From NCBI RefSeq assembly GCF_000725885.1, contig NZ_JODR01000021.1:62001-126000 (forward strand): a DNA stretch of 64,000 nucleotides, in the 5' to 3' direction. A program made the translations under genes and the position numbers. Below are positions 16,114 to 24,815 of the stretch, piece by piece; position 1 is the first letter of the stretch, and each line of letters begins with the position of its first letter. Source of the DNA: Streptomyces albus subsp. albus. GTDB lineage: Bacteria; Actinomycetota; Actinomycetes; Streptomycetales; Streptomycetaceae. Under the pieces are notes generated by a model, which saw only the letters and a program-made list of their open reading frames with translations, had not been told where the DNA came from and ran no database searches.

Positions 16114-17424
16114 ATGGCAGCCCCTGACAACGCCGTCGCCCCCGACGTCACGCACGCCGTCGCCCGCCTCGCGGACGAACCCGCCGACCACCGCTTCAAG
16201 GGCCTGCCCCCGGACGCCGCCGCCCGCGGCACCACCCTCGGCGAGCTGGCCGCCGAGCGCCGCTCCCTGTTCACCGGCGGTTTCACCACCCCCGTGCTCG
16301 CCCTCTCCGCCGAACGGCTGGAGCACAACCTGGCCGCGCTCGCCGACTACACCGCCCGGCACGGCCTGGCCTTCGCCCCGCACGGCAAGACCTCCATGGC
16401 CCCCCAGCTGTTCGCCCGGCAGCTGGAGCGCGGCGCCTGGGGCATCACCCTGGCCGTCCCCCACCAGGTGCGGGTCGCCCGCGCGTTCGGGGTGCCGCGG
16501 ATCTTCCTTGCCAACGAACTGGTCGACGCGGCGGCCCTGCGCTGGCTCGCCGCCGAACTGGATGCCGACCCCGGCTTCCGGTTCGTCTGCTACGTCGACT
16601 CCGAGCGCGGCGTCGCCCTCATGGACGAGGCGCTGCGCCCGGCCGGTGCCCGGCGGCCCGTGGACGTGGTCGTGGAGCTGGGTGCGGGCGACGGGGCACG
16701 CACCGGCGCCCGCACCGAGGCCGAGTGCGCTGCCGTCGCCGACGCGGTGGCCGCCACCGGCACGCTGCGGCTGGTCGGTGTCGCCGGCTACGAGGGCGAG
16801 GTGCCCGGCGCCACCCTGGAGGCCGTCCGCGCCTGGCTGCGGCGGCTGGTGGGTATGGCCGCCGCGTTCGACCGGGACGGCCGGTTCGCCGGGCTGGAGG
16901 AGATCGTGGTGAGCGCGGGCGGCAGCGCCTGGTTCGACGCCGTCGCCGAGGTCTTCGCCGAGGTACCCGAGCTGTCGGCGCCGGTGCTCAGGCTGTTGCG
17001 CTCCGGCGCGTACGTCTCCCACGACGACGGGCACTACCGCGAGCTGACGCCCTTCAACCGGCACCCCGACGAGGGCGGCCTCCAGGCGGCGTTCACCCTG
17101 TGGACCCAGGTGGTCTCGCGCCCCGAGCCCGGGCAGGCGTTCGTCAACGCCGGCAAGCGGGACGCCGCCTTCGACCTGGAGCTGCCCGAGGCGCACCGGG
17201 TGCGCGGGCTCGACGGCAACGAGCGGTCCGCCAAGGGCATCACCGTCACCGCGCTGAGCGACCAGCACGCGTGGCTGCGCCTCGACGAGGGGGTGGAGCT
17301 CGAAGTGGGCGAGTGGATCGGCTTCGGGATGTCCCACCCCTGCACGATGTTCGACAAGTGGCAGGTCTTCCCCGTCGTGGACGCCCACGGCACGGTCACC
17401 GATCTGATCCGCACCTTCTTCTGA
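16114..17424 (+). CDS. D-serine dehydratase-like/amino acid deaminase, fold-type III PLP enzyme
   Basis: 436 residues from ATG 16114 (acggag 9 bp upstream; an earlier ATG at 16057 falls inside the operator). The PLP lysine is Lys92 in FAPHGKTSMAPQ, the pattern of the alanine-racemase-fold D-threonine aldolase/D-serine dehydratase (DSD) group. The C-terminal domain has the metal-site-like ends GKRDAAFD and GMSHPCTMFDKW, in which the His and Cys match the zinc ligands of DSD enzymes. The expected reaction is D-serine (or a related D-hydroxyamino acid) to keto acid and ammonia. It is transcribed away from the regulator operon and followed by the deacylase. Confidence 0.85.
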   Translation: MAAPDNAVAPDVTHAVARLADEPADHRFKGLPPDAAARGTTLGELAAERRSLFTGGFTTPVLALSAERLEHNLAALADYTARHGLAFAPHGKTSMAPQLFARQLERGAWGITLAVPHQVRVARAFGVPRIFLANELVDAAALRWLAAELDADPGFRFVCYVDSERGVALMDEALRPAGARRPVDVVVELGAGDGARTGARTEAECAAVADAVAATGTLRLVGVAGYEGEVPGATLEAVRAWLRRLVGMAAAFDRDGRFAGLEEIVVSAGGSAWFDAVAEVFAEVPELSAPVLRLLRSGAYVSHDDGHYRELTPFNRHPDEGGLQAAFTLWTQVVSRPEPGQAFVNAGKRDAAFDLELPEAHRVRGLDGNERSAKGITVTALSDQHAWLRLDEGVELEVGEWIGFGMSHPCTMFDKWQVFPVVDAHGTVTDLIRTFF

Positions 17425-17647
17425 CCCCCGCCCCGCCCCTCCCCCGCACCGGGGCGCGTGCCCCGCTCCCCGTCGTACGGGCGCCCGGCAGGCCGCGGCA
17501 GCGCCGCCGGGGCGCCCGCACGGCGGCGGCACGGCACCCGGGGGGCGCCGGTCCCCCACCGTCGGCCCCTCCCTTCCCGGGCCGGGATGCGGAGGGGCGG
17601 GCAGGGGCCGGAGCCACCCCACCGGTATCCCGGAAAGGCACGCACCC

Positions 17648-19246
17648 ATGGACCTGGTCATCCGCGACGCCCGCGTCATCGACGGCACGGGCGGCCCCTC
17701 CTACCGCGCGGACGTCGCCGTCCGCGACGGCCGTATCGCGCAGATCTGCCGCGAGGGCACGCCCCGCCCGAGCGGCACCCGCACCCTCGACGCCGACGGC
17801 CGGGTCCTGGCGCCGGGCTTCATCGACATGCACGCCCACTCGGACCTGGCGATCCTGCGCGACGCGGACCACTCGGCGAAGGCCGCGCAGGGGGTGACGC
17901 TGGAGGTCCTGGGACAGGACGGGCTGTCGTACGCGCCCACCGACGAGACGACGCTGGCCGCCGTCCGGGAGGCGATCACCGGCTGGAACGGTGACGGCTC
18001 CGACATCGACTTCGACTGGCGCACGGTGGGCGGCTACCTGGACCGGATCGACCGCCAGGGCACGGCCGTCAACGCCGCCTATCTGATCCCGCAGGGCAGC
18101 GTGAGGATGCTCGCCATGGGCTGGGACGACCGCCCGGCCACGGACGACGAACTGGCCACCATGAAGCGGCTGGTCGCCGAGGGCATGGAACAGGGCGCGA
18201 TGGGCATGTCGTCGGGCCTCACCTACACCCCCGGCATGTACGCCTCCGACGCGGAACTGACCCAGCTGTGCCGGGTGGTGGCCTCCTACGGCGGCTACTA
18301 CTGCCCGCACCACCGCTCCTATGGGGCCGGGGCGCTGGAGGCGTACGCCGAGATGGTGGCCCTCACCCGCGAGGCCGGCTGCGCACTGCACCTGGCGCAC
18401 GCCACCATGAACTTCGGGGTGAACAAGGGCCGGGCGCCCGAACTGCTGGCGCTGCTGGACGCGGCGCTGGAGGAGGGCGCCGACATCACCCTCGACACCT
18501 ACCCCTACACGCCGGGCTGCACCACGCTTGTCGCCATGCTGCCGAGCTGGGCGAACGAGGGCGGCCCGGAGGCGACACTGGCGCGGCTGGCCGATCCGGC
18601 GACGGCGGCCCGCATCCGGCACGTGATGGAGGTGGAGGGCGCCGACGGCTGCCACGGGGTGCCGATCGAGTGGGACGCCATCGAGATCTCCGGCGTGAGC
18701 AATCCGGCCCTGGCCTCGTACGTGGGCGCCACGGTCGCCGAGTCGGCGGCGGCCAGGGGCGAGGAGCCGTGGGTGACGGCCCACCGGCTGCTGACCGAGG
18801 ACCGGCTGGGCTCCACGATCCTCCAGCACGTGGGGCACGAGGAGAACGTCCGGGCGATCATGCAGCACCGGGTGCACACCGGCGGGAGCGACGGCATCCT
18901 CCAGGGCGCGAAGCCGCACCCGCGCGCGTACGGCACGTTCCCGCAGTACCTGGGCCGCTACGTACGCGAGTTGGGGGTGCTCTCGCTGGAGGAGTGCGTC
19001 GCCCACCTGTCCGGCCGGCCGGCGGCCCGGCTGCGGCTGCCCGACCGCGGCCTGGTGCGCGAGGGCTATATGGCGGACCTGGTGGTCTTCGACCCGGAGA
19101 CGGTCGCGGCTGGCTCCACCTTCGAGGCGCCGCGCGCCCTGCCCACGGGCATCCCGCACGTGCTGGTGGCCGGCCGTCCCGTCATCGAGGACGGGCGCCG
19201 CACGGATGTGCTGGCCGGCCGGGCGGTACGGCGTCAGGCGTGCTGA
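17648..19246 (+). CDS. N-acyl-D-amino-acid deacylase-like amidohydrolase
   Basis: 532 residues, amidohydrolase superfamily. Metal ligands are visible as HAHSD (62-66), an HHRSYG histidine pair, HLAHATMN and GGSDGI. D-aminoacylases free D-amino acids from N-acyl forms, which would feed the dehydratase encoded upstream. One departure: where the classical enzymes have a metal-bridging Cys in a GNCG loop, this protein reads EVLGQDGLSYAP, so it belongs to a Cys-less branch and may prefer another N-acyl or cyclic substrate. ATG 17648 has ggaaagg upstream. Its last 13 bp overlap the convergent PAQR gene. Confidence 0.82.
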   Translation: MDLVIRDARVIDGTGGPSYRADVAVRDGRIAQICREGTPRPSGTRTLDADGRVLAPGFIDMHAHSDLAILRDADHSAKAAQGVTLEVLGQDGLSYAPTDETTLAAVREAITGWNGDGSDIDFDWRTVGGYLDRIDRQGTAVNAAYLIPQGSVRMLAMGWDDRPATDDELATMKRLVAEGMEQGAMGMSSGLTYTPGMYASDAELTQLCRVVASYGGYYCPHHRSYGAGALEAYAEMVALTREAGCALHLAHATMNFGVNKGRAPELLALLDAALEEGADITLDTYPYTPGCTTLVAMLPSWANEGGPEATLARLADPATAARIRHVMEVEGADGCHGVPIEWDAIEISGVSNPALASYVGATVAESAAARGEEPWVTAHRLLTEDRLGSTILQHVGHEENVRAIMQHRVHTGGSDGILQGAKPHPRAYGTFPQYLGRYVRELGVLSLEECVAHLSGRPAARLRLPDRGLVREGYMADLVVFDPETVAAGSTFEAPRALPTGIPHVLVAGRPVIEDGRRTDVLAGRAVRRQAC

Positions 19247-19956
19247 TAGGCCACGAGGGAGATCCCCACGTAGTGGACCGCGAACGCGGCCAGCGTGAGG
19301 GAGTGGAAGACCTCGTGGAACCCGAACCAGCGGGGTGAGGGGTTGGGGCGTTTGATGCCGTAGACGACGCCGCCCACGCTGTAGAGGAGGCCGCCGACCA
19401 GGACGCACACCAGGACGGCGATGCCTCCGGTGCGCAGGAAGTCGGGCAGGAAGAAGACGGCGGCCCACCCCATGGCGATGTAGCAGGGCGTGTAGAGCCA
19501 GCGGGGTGCGCCCACCCACAGGACGCGGAAGGCGATGCCGAGGGCCGCGGCGATCCACACGCCCCACAGCAGCAGGTCGCCGCGCCCGTCGGGCAGCAGC
19601 AGGATCGTCAGCGGTGTGTAGGTGCCCGCGATGATCAGGAAGATGTTGGCGTGGTCGAGGCGCCGCAGCACCGCGTTGACGCGGGGGCTCCAGTTGCCGC
19701 GGTGGTAGAGGGCGCTGATCCCGAACAGCAGACACGCCGTCAGGGTGTAGACGGCGCACGCGATCCGGCCGCGCGTGCTGCCCGCGAGGGCGGTCAGGAA
19801 CATGCCGGAGACGAGGACGGCGGGGAACATCCCCGCGTGCAGCCAGCCGCGCAGCTTGGGCTTGATCACCTGTGCCGCGTTGTGCGCGGAGGCGGAGAGT
19901 TTGGCGGCGGTGGTGGGGACGGTGGGCTCCGGGGGCGGGAACGCGGAGTCGTTCAT
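19234..19956 (-). CDS. PAQR/hemolysin III-family membrane protein
   Basis: 240 residues, seven predicted membrane helices, with the family motifs SALYHRGNW, LDHANIFLIIAGTYTPL and a C-terminal HEVFHSLTLAAFAVHYVG that supply the conserved Ser/Asp/His zinc-site residues. Bacterial members are called hemolysin III, but lytic activity is doubtful for most; membrane-lipid homeostasis is the usual suggestion. ATG 19956 begins MNDSAFPPPEP. Its 3' end overlaps the deacylase stop region by 13 bp, so the convergent genes have no room for an independent terminator. Confidence 0.88.
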   Translation of the reverse strand: MNDSAFPPPEPTVPTTAAKLSASAHNAAQVIKPKLRGWLHAGMFPAVLVSGMFLTALAGSTRGRIACAVYTLTACLLFGISALYHRGNWSPRVNAVLRRLDHANIFLIIAGTYTPLTILLLPDGRGDLLLWGVWIAAALGIAFRVLWVGAPRWLYTPCYIAMGWAAVFFLPDFLRTGGIAVLVCVLVGGLLYSVGGVVYGIKRPNPSPRWFGFHEVFHSLTLAAFAVHYVGISLVAYQHA

Positions 19957-20223
19957 CGCGCCATCGTAACCACGGCCCGGACCTGGACTTGCGGCCCCGT
20001 AGGTTGCGTCGCCGCATCCGGGCGGCGAGCTGCGCGGATGACGCGGCGTGGCCATGGACACACACATTCCATCTGGACATGCACCCCTGTGCGCGCGCAT
20101 GATCAGATGAGCACAAGCGGCACCGGATGAGCGAGAAAGACCCACTGCCACGAAAGCATCCGGGTCGCGGCCCCCAAGGGGCGCGCTGACAGCAGAACAA
20201 AACCCTCAACGTCTGGAGCGATC

Positions 20224-22068
20224 GTGGCGCGCAGCATTGCGGCTCCCACCCCCTCGAACCCCTCTTCCGCGTCAGCCCCCACCCGGCACCGGGAACTGCT
20301 CTCCTGGGTCGAGAGCATCGCCGAGCTCACCCAGCCCGACCGCGTCGTGTGGTGCGACGGCTCCGAGGCCGAGTACGACCGTCTGTGCGAAGAACTGGTC
20401 GCCAAGGGAACCTTCAAGAAGCTCGACCCGGTCAAACGCCCGCACTCCTACTACGCGGCCTCCGACCCCACCGACGTGGCGCGGGTCGAGGACCGCACGT
20501 TCATCTGCTCCGAGAAGGAGGAGGACGCGGGCCCCACGAACCACTGGAAGGACCCCGCGGAGATGAAGGAGATCTTCGCCGGGGAACAGGGCATCTTCCG
20601 CGGTTCGATGCGCGGGCGCACCATGTACGTCGTCCCCTTCTGCATGGGCCCGCTGGGCTCCCCGCTCTCCGCGCTCGGCGTGGAGATCACCGACTCCGCG
20701 TACGTCGCCGTCTCCATGCGCACGATGACGCGCATGGGGCAGGCCGTGCTGGACGAACTGGGCGAGGACGGCTTCTTCGTCAAGGCCGTGCACAGCGTCG
20801 GCGCCCCGCTCGCCGAGGGCGAGCAGGACGTGCCGTGGCCGTGCAACTCCACCAAGTACATCTCCCACTTCCCCGAGACCCGCGAGATCTGGTCGTACGG
20901 CTCCGGCTACGGCGGCAACGCGCTGCTCGGCAAGAAGTGCTACGCGCTGCGCATCGCCTCGGTGATGGCCCGCGACGAGGGCTGGCTCGCCGAGCACATG
21001 CTGGTCCTCAAGCTCACCCCGCCGCGCGGTGAGGCCAAGTACGTGGCCGCCGCCTTCCCCTCGGCCTGCGGCAAGACGAACCTGGCGATGCTCCAGCCCA
21101 CCATCCCCGGCTGGACGGTGGAGACGATCGGCGACGACATCGCCTGGATGCGGTTCGGCGAGGACGGCCGGCTGTACGCCATCAACCCGGAGGCCGGCTT
21201 CTTCGGCGTCGCCCCCGGCACCGGCGAGGACACCAACGCCAACGCCATGAAGACCCTGTGGGGCAACGCGGTCTTCACCAACGTCGCGCTCACCGACGAC
21301 GGCGACGTGTGGTGGGAGGGCATGACGGAGGAGCCGCCCGCGCACCTCACGGACTGGAAGGGCAACGACTGGACGCCCGAGTCCGGCACCCCGGCCGCCC
21401 ACCCCAACGCCCGCTTCACCGTCCCGGCCGGCCAGTGCCCGATCATCGCCCCCGAGTGGGAGGACCCGCGCGGTGTGCCGATCTCCGCGATCCTCTTCGG
21501 CGGGCGCCGCGCCACCGCCGTACCGCTGGTGACCGAATCCTTCGACTGGCAGCACGGCGTCTTCCTCGGCGCCAACGTCGCCAGCGAGAAGACCGCCGCC
21601 GCCGAGGGCAAGGTGGGCGAGCTGCGCCGCGACCCGTTCGCCATGCTGCCGTTCTGCGGCTACAACATGGGCGACTACTTCGCGCACTGGCTTGAGGTGG
21701 GCGAGGGTGCCGACCCGGCCAAGCTGCCGAAGATCTACTACGTCAACTGGTTCAAGAAGGACGAGAAGGGCCGCTTCGTCTGGCCCGGGTTCGGCGAGAA
21801 CAGCCGCGTCCTGAAGTGGATCGTCCAGCGGCTGAACGGCCAGGCGGAGGGCGTGGAGACGCCCATCGGCGTCCTGCCGCGCAAGGAGGACCTGGACACC
21901 GAGGGGCTCGGCCTGTCGGAGGCGGAGCTGGACTTCATCCTGGAGGTGGACCGCGAGGTCTGGCGCGAGGAGGCGGCGCTGATCCCCGGCCACCTGGAGA
22001 CCTTCGGCAGCCACACCCCGCAGGCGCTCTGGGACGAGTACCGCGCCCTGGTGGACCGCCTGGGCTGA
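20224..22068 (+). CDS. pckG: Phosphoenolpyruvate carboxykinase (GTP)
   Basis: 614 residues, full length for GTP-type PEPCK. The P-loop with reactive cysteine is [12 protein letters not shown] (Cys282), preceded by [18 protein letters not shown] and followed by [13 protein letters not shown] metal-site residues. It converts oxaloacetate plus GTP to PEP and CO2, the entry to gluconeogenesis, in the cytosol. The GTG start at 20224 has tggagc 4 bp upstream. The gene is monocistronic, bounded by a hairpin at 22076-22122. Confidence 0.98.
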   Translation: MARSIAAPTPSNPSSASAPTRHRELLSWVESIAELTQPDRVVWCDGSEAEYDRLCEELVAKGTFKKLDPVKRPHSYYAASDPTDVARVEDRTFICSEKEEDAGPTNHWKDPAEMKEIFAGEQGIFRGSMRGRTMYVVPFCMGPLGSPLSALGVEITDSAYVAVSMRTMTRMGQAVLDELGEDGFFVKAVHSVGAPLAEGEQDVPWPCNSTKYISHFPETREIWSYGSGYGGNALLGKKCYALRIASVMARDEGWLAEHMLVLKLTPPRGEAKYVAAAFPSACGKTNLAMLQPTIPGWTVETIGDDIAWMRFGEDGRLYAINPEAGFFGVAPGTGEDTNANAMKTLWGNAVFTNVALTDDGDVWWEGMTEEPPAHLTDWKGNDWTPESGTPAAHPNARFTVPAGQCPIIAPEWEDPRGVPISAILFGGRRATAVPLVTESFDWQHGVFLGANVASEKTAAAEGKVGELRRDPFAMLPFCGYNMGDYFAHWLEVGEGADPAKLPKIYYVNWFKKDEKGRFVWPGFGENSRVLKWIVQRLNGQAEGVETPIGVLPRKEDLDTEGLGLSEAELDFILEVDREVWREEAALIPGHLETFGSHTPQALWDEYRALVDRLG

Positions 22069-22075
22069 CGGCGGC

Positions 22076-22122
22076 GCGCCGGCCGTGGACGGGTCGCTGT
22101 CCCCCCCGTCCTCGGCCGGCGC
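22076..22122. terminator. Terminator hairpin after pckG
   Basis: gcgccggccg (22076-22085) and cggccggcgc (22113-22122) form a 10-bp perfect stem with a 27-base loop, between the convergent pckG and the small gene at 22158. Confidence 0.65.
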
Positions 22123-22157
22123 ACAGCGCGTACGCCGTAAGGGCGCCGCGCGGTGCC

Positions 22158-22571
22158 TCACGCCGGGACGAGGGCCCCCTCGTGGGCGGCCAGACGCTCG
22201 GTCATCAGCGCGGCGACGGCCTCGTCGCCGCGGGAGGTGGCGACGGCCAGCGCCGTGCCGGCGAGGGTGCGGGCCCTCGCGTGCAGGGAGGCGAGGTGCG
22301 CGGGGTCGTTCCGCGGGGCGGAGGGCTCCGCGCGCAGGGGTGCGCGCCCGCCGGCGAGCCGGGTCGCATGGGCGGCCAGCTCCACGGCCGCCGTCTCCAG
22401 GGATGCGGAGGGCGTCAGGGCGCGCAGCTCGTCGGTCACGGTCAGGAGCGCGGTCAGGTGCCCGGCGAGGCGGATGTCGAGCTCTTCCTCGCGGGAACGC
22501 CGGGGCAGCGTGCCCCGGTGGACGTTCTCGGCCACGGTGTGGACCGACTTGGTGCGGATCGGTTCGTACAT
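22158..22571 (-). CDS. Conserved small helical protein of unknown function
   Basis: 137 residues (MYEPIRTKSVHTVAENVHRG...). Mostly alpha-helical by pattern, no signal peptide, membrane segment or recognised catalytic motif. The composition is Ala/Leu/Arg-rich. I recall no named family. The ATG at 22571 has an excellent aggagg ribosome-binding site, and a perfect 15-bp palindrome lies 38 bp further upstream (22609-22623), so expression is real and probably regulated. It is divergent in function from its neighbours pckG and the aminotransferase; no operon link is evident. Confidence 0.72.
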   Translation of the reverse strand: MYEPIRTKSVHTVAENVHRGTLPRRSREEELDIRLAGHLTALLTVTDELRALTPSASLETAAVELAAHATRLAGGRAPLRAEPSAPRNDPAHLASLHARARTLAGTALAVATSRGDEAVAALMTERLAAHEGALVPA

Positions 22572-22608
22572 GGATGGCCTCCTGATGCGTTCAGGAAGCC
22601 ATCCTAAC

Positions 22609-22623
22609 TTAGACGGCGTCTAA
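22609..22623. promoter_or_regulatory. Palindromic operator candidate TTAGACGGCGTCTAA
   Basis: Seven-base arms TTAGACG/CGTCTAA around one central base, fully symmetric. It lies 38 bp upstream of the start codon of the small gene at 22571 and 25 bp from the aminotransferase stop. The form is that of a TetR- or MarR-type site; no regulator is adjacent. Confidence 0.55.
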
Positions 22624-22647
22624 ACTTGGCCCGCATTCACCGAACGG

Positions 22648-23859
22648 TCACGGCTGCCCGTAGCCGTCCAGGAAGCGGCCGATCCGCGTCACCGCGTCGC
22701 GCAACTCGTCGACGGCGGGCAGGTTGACGATACGGAAGTGGTCGGGCTCGGGCCAGTTGAAACCCGTACCGTGCACGATCATGATCTTCTCGCTGCGGAG
22801 CAGATCGATCACCATCTGCCGGTCGTCCTTGATCTTGTAGACCTTCGGGTCGAGCCGCGGGAACGCGTAGATGGCCCCCTTGGGCCGCACACACGTCACG
22901 CCGGGGATCTGAGTGAGCAGGTCGTAGGCGGCATCCCGCTGCTCGCAGAGCCTGCCGCCCGGCAGCACCAGATCCTCGATGGACTGCCGGCCGCCCAGCG
23001 CGGCGGCGACCGCGTGCTGCGCCGGCACATTCGCGCACAGCCGCATGTTCGCGAGGATCGTCAGCCCCTCGATGTAGCTGCCCGCGTGCGCCTTGGGACC
23101 GCACACCGCCAGCCAGCCGCTGCGGTAGCCGGCCACCCGGTAGGACTTGGACAGCCCGTTGAACGTCAAGGTCAGCAGGTCGGGGGCGATCAGCGTGGTG
23201 GGGGTGTGCGTGGCACCGTCGTAGAGGATCTTGTCGTAGATCTCGTCCGAGCACACCACCAGCCCGTGCCGCCGCGCGATGTCGGTCAGCCCCCGCAGGA
23301 CCTCTTCGTCGTAGACCGCGCCCGTGGGGTTGTTCGGGTTGATGATGACGAGCGCCTTCGTACGGTCGGTGACCTTGCGCTCGACATCGGCCAGATCCGG
23401 CATCCAGTCGGACTGCTCGTCGCAGCGGTAGTGCACGGCGGTACCGCCCGCCAGCGAGACGGAGGCCGTCCACAGCGGATAGTCCGGGGCGGGCACCAGC
23501 ACCTCGTCGCCGTCGTCCAGCAGCGCCTGCATGGACATCTGGATCAGCTCGGAGACCCCGTTGCCCAGGTAGACGTCCTCGACGGACAGTTCGATGCCCA
23601 GCTTCTGGTAGTGCTGCATCACCGCGCGCCGCGCGGACAGCAGGCCCTTGGCGTCGCCGTAGCCGTGCGCCGTGCCCACGTTGCGGAGCATGTCCTCCAG
23701 GATCTCCGGCGGGCAGTCGAACCCGAACGCCGCCGGATTGCCGGTGTTGAGCTTGAGGATCTGATGCCCCGCCGCCTCCAGCCGCTGCGCCTCCTCCAGG
23801 ACCGGGCCCCGGATCTCGTAGCAGACGTTGGCGAGCTTCGTCGACTGGATGACCTGCAT
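22648..23859 (-). CDS. alaA: AlaA-like glutamate-pyruvate aminotransferase
   Basis: 403 residues, class I/II fold-type I aminotransferase. Lys238 (NGLSKSYRVAGYRSGW) is the PLP lysine, NPNNPTGAVYDEE holds the cofactor-binding Asn, and SDEIYDKILYDG the pyridine-N Asp. The N-terminus VIQSTKLANVCYEIRGPVL and the PDYPLWTASVSLAGG segment fit the AlaA (YfbQ) branch that makes alanine from pyruvate and glutamate. The substrate is inferred from branch resemblance. ATG 23859 is the only sensible start; a clear Shine-Dalgarno is not obvious. Confidence 0.9.
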   Translation of the reverse strand: MQVIQSTKLANVCYEIRGPVLEEAQRLEAAGHQILKLNTGNPAAFGFDCPPEILEDMLRNVGTAHGYGDAKGLLSARRAVMQHYQKLGIELSVEDVYLGNGVSELIQMSMQALLDDGDEVLVPAPDYPLWTASVSLAGGTAVHYRCDEQSDWMPDLADVERKVTDRTKALVIINPNNPTGAVYDEEVLRGLTDIARRHGLVVCSDEIYDKILYDGATHTPTTLIAPDLLTLTFNGLSKSYRVAGYRSGWLAVCGPKAHAGSYIEGLTILANMRLCANVPAQHAVAAALGGRQSIEDLVLPGGRLCEQRDAAYDLLTQIPGVTCVRPKGAIYAFPRLDPKVYKIKDDRQMVIDLLRSEKIMIVHGTGFNWPEPDHFRIVNLPAVDELRDAVTRIGRFLDGYGQP

Positions 23860-24124
23860 AGCGCCACCCTACGGGCGCCGCCCACAGGCCGCTCCGTGTT
23901 TTGCCTCACCCCGGGGGACGTCCGGTCCGGGCCGCGGGCGGGCCGCCCGCCCTCCCGCCCGGTGCCGGCCCCGGCCCGGACCACCCGCCCGGCCGTCCCC
24001 GGCCCGCCCGTCCGGCCCGTCCGGCGGCTCCCGGGGCATTCGGCCGTTCCGGGGAGCCCACGAGCGCGCCCGCGGGCGTTCGGACGCGTCCGGCGCATGG
24101 CCCCGCACCGGGCCATGGCCGACA

Positions 24125-24784
24125 ATGACATCCATGGCCCCCGCACATACCAAATCCGCCGACGACACCGCCCACGCGGACCTTCCCCCGGCCAAGCTGG
24201 GTCTGCGCGAGCGGAAGAAGATCCAGACCCGCCAGGCCATCCGCAGGACCGCCTACCGCCTCTTCCAGGAACAGGGCTACGACGCCACCCCCGTCGACCA
24301 GATCGCCGACGAGGCGGAGGTCTCCCCCAGCACTGTCTTCCGCTACTTCCCCACCAAGGAAGACATCGTGCTGACCGACGAGTACGACCCGCTGCTGGAG
24401 GAGGCCCTGGGAGAACGGCCCGCCGGCGAGCCGCCCGTCACGGCGCTGCGCGAGGCGCTGTACGCCTCGCTGGCCCGCATCCACCAGACGGAGGCCGACG
24501 AGATCTTCCAGCGCATCCGCCTCATCCGCCAGGTGCCCGCGCTGCGCGGCCGGATGAGCGAGCACTCCGCCGACACCGCCTGCCAGCTGCGCCGCAGCCT
24601 GGCGGAACGCACCGGGCGCCCCGAGGACGACCTGGAACTGCGGATCGTCACCGGCGCCATGCTGGGCGCCCTGATGGAAGCCCTCTACTGCTGGTCCGAG
24701 TCCGACTTCAGCGGCGACCTGGACACCCTGCACACCCTGGTCACCCGCGCCCTGGGCGTCCTGGAGCGCGGCCTGACCCTGTGA
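24125..24784 (+). CDS. TetR-family regulator
   Basis: 219 residues. The helix-turn-helix spans about residues 30-75 (TRQAIRRTAYRLFQEQGYDA, SPSTVFRYFPTKEDIV). The remainder is a helical ligand domain with no recognised specificity. Two ATGs (24125 and 24134) lie close together without a good ribosome-binding site, so the transcript may be leaderless or start at either. It is divergent from the aminotransferase (265 bp between starts), which is a possible target. The intergenic sequence is G+C-rich with no clear operator. Confidence 0.9.
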   Translation: MTSMAPAHTKSADDTAHADLPPAKLGLRERKKIQTRQAIRRTAYRLFQEQGYDATPVDQIADEAEVSPSTVFRYFPTKEDIVLTDEYDPLLEEALGERPAGEPPVTALREALYASLARIHQTEADEIFQRIRLIRQVPALRGRMSEHSADTACQLRRSLAERTGRPEDDLELRIVTGAMLGALMEALYCWSESDFSGDLDTLHTLVTRALGVLERGLTL

Positions 24785-24815
24785 GCGCGGGACAGCCGGA
24801 CCGGACGCGGGGCCC

